Assembly: GCA_038277395.1 (NCBI GenBank)
Contig: CM076196.1
Span: forward strand, 131,003,410 to 131,067,409
Source of the DNA: Dryocosmus kuriphilus
Taxonomy: Eukaryota; Arthropoda; Insecta; Hymenoptera; Cynipidae
Direction: 5' to 3'
DNA length: 64,000 nt
Made by a program: the position numbers and the translations under genes. Position 1 is the stretch's first letter, and each line of letters begins with the position of its first letter. Shown in pieces: positions 58,553 through 64,000 of this stretch. Below the pieces are notes generated by a model. That model worked only from the letters and a program-made list of their open reading frames with translations. It made no database searches and was not told the DNA's origin.

Positions 58553-59449
58553 AATAATCTTTTAGCGAAAGATAGTAAGTATGTACTCGTAATACGTAAA
58601 TTTAGTTTCGATTCGTAATATTCGTATGGAAAAACGGTATAGGACTTACGGTATCGCCTTAGGTATTGACTTAGGTATCGAAAAACAGTATAGGACTGTA
58701 TAACTCTTTGGGGAGGAACAGAACTCTCACCAGAACACCTGGAACTTTTAATGAAAAATTTCCTTATGATTTCACAATATTCAAAACGCTGTAACCAAGA
58801 TCAATACAGAGCTCACCAATGACTTTCTCGTTGAAATTTACTTCAGGAACTGAACTGACCTCTTGGAAAATTTTGTGAATTTCAAATAACCTCTAACTGA
58901 CCTTGAACGTTACAATTGACCTATGACTTGGGTATGTACCTGAACGTAGAATTTTCCGCTCTATCGATTGCAGATGTAGTAAAAAAAGGGGGTTTCCGTT
59001 TAAAAAAACAAAGTTGACCTTCAAAAAGCCATGAAGCTCAACTTCAAGGTCAAAATGAAGGTCACCATTGAATTCCTCGTTGAAATTTACTTCAGGAATG
59101 ACCTTCACTTTTTTGAAAAATATTTTACCTGAGGAAATATCCAACCGTCCCGGGACTTTTTAGACACCCGGTATATATATCCAATACCTGAAAAATATAA
59201 TCATTAAATATTTCAAGACTTCAAGACTCCAAATTCTTTCAAAGTCTTCAAGGTCGAAAACCCGATCAGTCGCGAACGCGACTCGGCTGTCGTCGGCGAG
59301 TGTTGAATCGTGCGTGTTCGTGCATTTTCGGCTTTACACAAACAGCTTGTAGCAGGAACATCTCACGGACGCACGTTTGCATGTATTCTCCCAGATGGGA
59401 AACTGGTGGGGGTCGAAAAATCCCACGTTCTGTGAACACTGGTCCTGAC

Positions 59450-61707
59450 AGAAGAACAAACGGGTTGCTGTCGGAGCTCCCGTGGTTGTAAGGACTTGGT
59501 CACAATTGATACTGCGGTGATGCTACATGAGAAGCACCACCAACGTAATTTACACATGGCCTATATTGACTATAAGCAAGCTTTTCCCTCGGTGCCTCAC
59601 GACTATCTACTTGAGGTTCTTAGGATATATAAGATCAGTCCGTGCGTGATTCAACTTTTGAGTCACGCCATGAGCACATGGTGCACGAAAATCAGGTGTT
59701 TTAGTCGTGGAGCCACGTGGGACACTCAGTCCTTGACAATTAAACGAGGCATTTTCCAAGGCGACTGTTTCAGTTCATTATGGTTATGTTTGGCCCTGAA
59801 CCCCTTGAGTAGGACACTTAACAATACGTCCTATGGGTTCAATATTATGGCGGGAGTGTCTGAATCTCAGCTCACTCACCTCCTTTATATGGATGACCTT
59901 AAGGTTTTTGCTGGCTCAGAGTCCAAACTGCAAAACTCTCTTAACATCTTAATGCAGTTTTCCAATGACATCAGGATGAGCCTGGGCCTAGATAAATGTA
60001 GGAAACTGCATCTAGCTCGTGGAGAGATGATCACTTCACTGGAAGCGGATGATCATGATCTAATACATACGATGATTGATGGGGAGTCGTATAAGTATCT
60101 CGGTATATTGCAGACAAGAGGACCACTCTTGTCTGTCATAAAAGACACACTTGAGACTTCCTTTTCGAGATGACTGAATTCGATCATGTCTACCGATCTC
60201 AGTGCTAAGAACATCATCAAGGCAATTAACATCTTTGCAATTCCTCTCCTAAAATACTCCTTTGGGTTAATATTGTGGTCCAAAATGGACCTTGAGGCTT
60301 TAAACAGAATCATCCGCGTAAAAATGTTTGAACGTCGGATGTATCACAAGAGGACGGCTGTGGAGAGAATAGTCCTGCCATGCAAGCTTGGGGATAGAGG
60401 GGTTTTGGATCTTCAATGGCTTTGTGACTCACAGGTTACACAGCTGCGCGAATACTTCCTAAACAGGACGAATATCCCGTTCTACGACTCCACCTGTAGA
60501 GTAGACATGTACACTCCTCTTAAGCTTGCAGTTGCCGATTATCAAAGTATCGGACACCTAACTGTTGAACATCTTAATGCTCAATGGCGCGGCAAACAAC
60601 TGCATGGAAAGCATCCTCAAACACTAGATCTTCCATGTGTGGATACTGATGCTTCAAACCTTTGGTTAAAGCGGGGAGAGCTCTTTCCGGAAACGGAGGG
60701 TTTCGTTATTGCTATCCAAGATCGAGTAATGAATACGAGGAACTATCAAAAGCACTTCCTTACTATTGAGGCGGTTATTGATAAGTACCGCCTCTGTGGA
60801 AATCCAAATGAGAGACAATCGAGCACATCATTGATGGCTGTACGATGCTTGTTTCGCAAGAATATACCCGTAGACACAATGATGCTGCTGGGATTATCCA
60901 CCAACAGATTGTCCTAAATCTTGGTTTGCTAGAGGAATGTAAGCCTTATTACAAATACTCCCCTGTAAGAGTACTAGAGAACGAACACCATCTCCTCTAC
61001 TGGGACAGGACTATCCTGACAGACCACCTGGTCAGGCATAATCGACCAGACGTCCTCTGGTGGAACAAACGCGATGATGATGTCAGAATTATTGACATTA
61101 GTGTTCTCTTAAACAACAATATTCGGCTTCGATATACTGAAAAGATCCAGAAATATGCGGAGTTAAGGCAGGAGATCATGGCCGTGTGGAGGGTGAAGAA
61201 GGTCACGATTCACCCGGTCGTGATCTCCACAGGGAACGTTCACGTGAGATGTATCCAGCACTTGGAAGACCTGGGAGCTGGGAAATTTTTACATCTTATA
61301 CAGAAGGCGATATTGCTTAACACCTGCCACATCGTCCGGAGTTTTCTGGGCTTCAATAATGATAGTGGCTAATCGTCTTCTGTAAGAAAGGCTATCCTAC
61401 GTACACTTGAAAAGTTGACAACCCCACGTTATGCATTTTTAATTTAAAAAAAAAATTTTTTTGACAAAGTTTTATTTAATTTTATTATCATGTCTTGTGA
61501 GTTTTATTTATTTTTGTTGTTGTTATTATTGTTTATATTATGTTCGCTATCGTGTCGTGTATGTCCGTGTACGTTTGTGAAGTTGTCTATGTTGTCCACC
61601 GCTCGAAATATTAATATATTAATAGAGTCGTTTGTCTCAGATGCTGGTTTTAAAAAATCCTGACGAATGCTCTGGTTTCCATTCCCAGGTATGTCTCTGA
61701 CTTTCTT

Positions 61708-61738
<31 letters not shown>

Positions 61739-62060
61739 TTGGGGAGTGCTTTTGCCCCCTTGGCACCTGGGATAAGCAACATCGCCTGAAATTTATAATA
61801 CTAAAGAAGAAAATTGAGTACAAATGTCTCTGATAATGTTGCCTGTAAGGGAGGTTCTTGGGGCGTCTGTTTGAGACATTTGTGAACTTCCTCAATTCAA
61901 AAAAACGATTATTTTAATTATTTTACGAATGCGGAAGCAGAATAATTTTTGAAACGGCATCTGACACCAACGAATCTACTAAGCATTTGCCGCGTTCGCG
62001 ACCGTGGTTAGTAGCGAAGTACTGGGTCATGAGTACCTGTGGGAGGAGGTGGGCCCATAA
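59450..62060 (+). mobile_element. R4/Dong-like LINE, longer copy, 3' part
   Basis: Continuation of 39821-46392 after the palindromic element. It carries the RT core, zinc knuckle, endonuclease and a ~0.7-kb 3' untranslated region with a CT microsatellite (about 61712-61738), ending GTGGGCCCATAATAATAATA. The TAA tail runs into an opposite-phase ATTATT stretch to 62110. Confidence 0.88.
59496..61372 (+). pseudogene. R4/Dong-like ORF: RT core, zinc knuckle, restriction-like endonuclease
   Basis: 59496-60173 holds RT motif A (MAYIDYKQAFPSVPHDYLLE), motif B (IKRGIFQGDCFSSLWLCLAL) and motif C (LLYMDDLKVFAG), so the catalytic YMDD is intact. An in-frame TGA (60171-60173) follows SFSR. The same frame resumes at 60186 (LSAKNIIKAINIFAIPLLKY), through FERRMYHKRTAVERIVLPCK, to the knuckle near 60790. 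There the first cysteine is tyrosine (KYRLCGNPNE), and a frameshift follows at about 60812. 60845-61372 completes the protein: YYKYSPVRVLENEHHLLYWD, RHNRPDVLWWNK, IIDIS, and NDSG-stop. Confidence 0.88.
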
Positions 62061-62078
62061 TAATAATAATAATAATTA

Positions 62079-62110
<32 letters not shown>

Positions 62111-64000
62111 CAGTTGAGACGATTTTCTAGTATATATCTCAATGCATGAGTTGCTGAGCATGTTATTTAGCCAATTAGCGAAGAAGTGTTAACATTTTTT
62201 TTCAAAATAGTAGAAAAATAGTGGAAGTAGCTCCAAAAAAATGTCAAAATGTTGTAATAATGACGTGAGTCCGAACTCTGAGCAAACACACTATAAGAAT
62301 GATTGTATTCAGGGTTAAAAAAACTTCGTTTTACAACAATCTTGGACAATTTCCCTAATTTTAGAGTGGGTGAGAGTGGACATAAAAATTCCAAATTTAA
62401 TTGACAGAAACGCTTTGAGATGTCTTAGGTACCTGGTACATGTAACATGATGGATATGAAGAAAGTTAGTGAAACTGTCAAGTGAGTTTATGTCAGATAT
62501 TAAATTTAGTTTGTCCAAGAGCATTTACACCAACATCATAGTATCTGCTGACTTGGAGGTACTAGCTGGGTTGGAATATGCACAGTAGAAGTACCGAACT
62601 CCACAGGAAGTTCCCTAATACAAGCCAGGTAGGTAGTAGGAGCTCTGCAATTGGCCGCAAGACCGACGGATGGTATCATTAATCGCAATTTTCGGCAGCG
62701 CGCTTCAGCAGTAACCAGAGTCCAATTACCGGTTCCAGGGGCACAAGTGCTCGTTGCATAAGCAAGCTAGTTACAATGCCGAGTGCCCACTAGACGATAT
62801 TGGCACTCAGCTTGCGACCAGGTACCCACTTTGCTGTCTGCAAACTGAAGCACAGAGTATTTCATGAACGGTCAGCCGGACAGGGCACTTTTGAGAGCAA
62901 AGTGAGATAAGCTATCATCGAAGAGGGTCGTTATACACGGTCAGGATGCGATAACAAAAAAATACCCTACCCATCAATCTAAACAGAGTTAAAGCTTTGA
63001 GTCCAGTTTATCGCGGTTCATGGCGTCCATTTAACTTCAATTCACCGTTAAAAAACGGAATCGTTTGTCAGTGAAATGCACGTTGATCTTGTCAAAGAAA
63101 AGAGAATGTCAAGGACATTAGTCTATAATTGGTTGCGGTTTATATTACAAACTTTATTTATCTGACCAACCATTTCAATCGCTAAATCAAGCAACTTGTC
63201 AGATTCCCATTTCCGACATTTTCCCTATTTTGTCTGGTAATAATGTAAATAATTTTTACGCCGAAAAAATTATTTCATTACTTTATATATTCAGAAAATA
63301 GAGTGCATGTACAAAATAAAATATTCCATAACTATTTTTAACTCTAATCAAGAAAATTGAAATCAACTCGGTTAAAATTCAAATTCTATTGACTAAGTTT
63401 AAGAACATTTTCTTATTATGCAATCCATTTGCGAGAAGGTGGAAAACCTTTCCTTTTATTTTTACACTCTACTCCTTCTTATGCTTATCTTTTATTATTT
63501 TTATCCATCTGCTTTGCATTTCAACGTTGTAACTACTCCACATTGGCTTTTAATTGTGTTTTCAACGAAAACTAAAAATAATGAAAAAAAGGATACGTGC
63601 GAAGAGACGTGGATATCGCTCACTTCTTTTCTATTGCACCATCTAATTAATAAGTCGCGCGAGTGAAAGCTCGAATGTATTTCACGTTTGCGTTTCATCT
63701 TCTTTTACTGCATATGAACAGAATGATGGGGTTACGCACTTTTCTTACAAAAAAATATAAATTTTAAGTGAAACACAGAATTTTTTGACATTTTGTAAAG
63801 TTGTAGATATTTCTAAAGTTTTATGCAAAAAATTTGTTTGTAAAATGTTTACTCAAAAATATTCCAATTTGAAATAAAAGTGAGTTGGATTTCACACTTA
63901 ATTCTTCAATAAATACTTTAACTTTCAGTTTTGAGGATCCACTAATTGACACTATTTTTTATCTCCGAAGTGAGCCTCATGCTTATTTGCTTTTTTTTTA
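62111..64000. other. No recognisable gene
   Basis: 62540-63100 is GC-balanced and looks like unique host DNA, with a short bulged hairpin at 62762-62815. The rest is AT-rich with chance frames. Confidence 0.4.

Larger units (their letters stand above)
52333..59171 (-). mobile_element. DD41D Tc1/mariner-type transposon in the right arm of the palindrome
   Basis: Ends are inverted copies starting CCGGGTGTCTAAAAAGTC, flanked by TA on both sides (52331-52332, 59172-59173), the TA duplication of this superfamily. Inverted repeats are long, about 385 bp, and contain repeated GACCTTCA/AAGGTCA motifs. Each also shows a mirror-image chance frame beginning MDISSGK. A hAT (52667-57232) is inserted inside the left inverted repeat. 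Without it the element is about 2.27 kb. The transposase is on the minus strand. Confidence 0.88.
46393..59441. mobile_element. Giant palindromic (foldback) element with perfect 8-bp target duplication
   Basis: Inserted in the RT of the R4/Dong-like LINE, flanked by GTCCTGAC on both sides (46385-46392 and 59442-59449). Tips are perfect inverted copies starting CAGTGTTCACAGAACGTGGG. The left arm is 46393-46600 plus 48491-50283. The right arm is 50611-52332 plus 59172-59441. The unpaired centre is about 50284-50610. Arms are ~2 kb and highly similar (about 9 in 10 bases where I compared them). Without its insertions (hAT 46769-48490, mariner 52333-59171) it is about 4.5 kb. CAG-tips with 8-bp duplications suit the hAT superfamily. 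No transposase frame. Both arms carry a tRNA-like segment. About 165 bp at 46600-46768 has no right-arm partner. Confidence 0.85.

Overview
This is nuclear DNA of an arthropod, most likely an insect. It is AT-rich and its introns obey GT-AG. It carries one recognisable host exon (rhomboid intramembrane protease, + strand, 28311-28466), and nearly everything else I can name is mobile DNA typical of insect genomes: hAT and DD41D Tc1/mariner transposons, R4/Dong-like, RTE-like and LOA/I-like non-LTR retrotransposons, a Ty3-type remnant, and foldback elements. I cannot fix the order of insect from the sequence. There is no sign of bacterial, plasmid or CRISPR content. The window is probably intronic or flanking DNA of the rhomboid gene.

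Layout. 1-470: deleted Ty3-like remnant on the minus strand. 3.5-8.2 kb: old decayed hAT transposon, split by a 5'-truncated LINE that is itself split by a MITE holding a tRNA-like segment. 8.2-18.8 kb: mostly AT-rich DNA without recognisable genes, plus two hAT-type ends and one TATA-like site. 18.9-24.6 kb: two copies of a repeat with GC-rich hairpin clusters; the second copy lies inside an element with ~160-bp inverted ends and an 8-bp target duplication, into which an RTE-like LINE inserted (12-bp duplication). 25.14-28.02 kb: foldback element with a perfect 9-bp target duplication and arms built of repeated modules, ending 288 bp before the rhomboid exon. 28.5-35.3 kb: unassigned, with a purine-rich block.

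35.3-62.1 kb is one stack of insertions. An RTE-like LINE ends in a TAA-type tail; an R4/Dong-like LINE fragment sits in that tail; a longer R4/Dong-like copy follows its TAA tail. The longer copy was split twice: by a minus-strand LOA/I-like LINE with an unusually long ~98-100 bp target duplication, and by a giant palindromic element (46393-59441, 8-bp duplication). The palindrome was hit in its left arm by a deleted hAT and in its right arm by a DD41D mariner. The mariner carries a second, nearly intact hAT, which carries a TTAA-flanked MITE.

No open transposase or reverse transcriptase here is clearly intact. The mariner transposase has one premature stop and the best hAT transposase one frameshift, so these two look youngest. 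The three non-autonomous structures (20889-24639, 25143-28022 and the 46393-59441 palindrome) have clean boundaries but no transposase, and are the best candidates for undescribed families.
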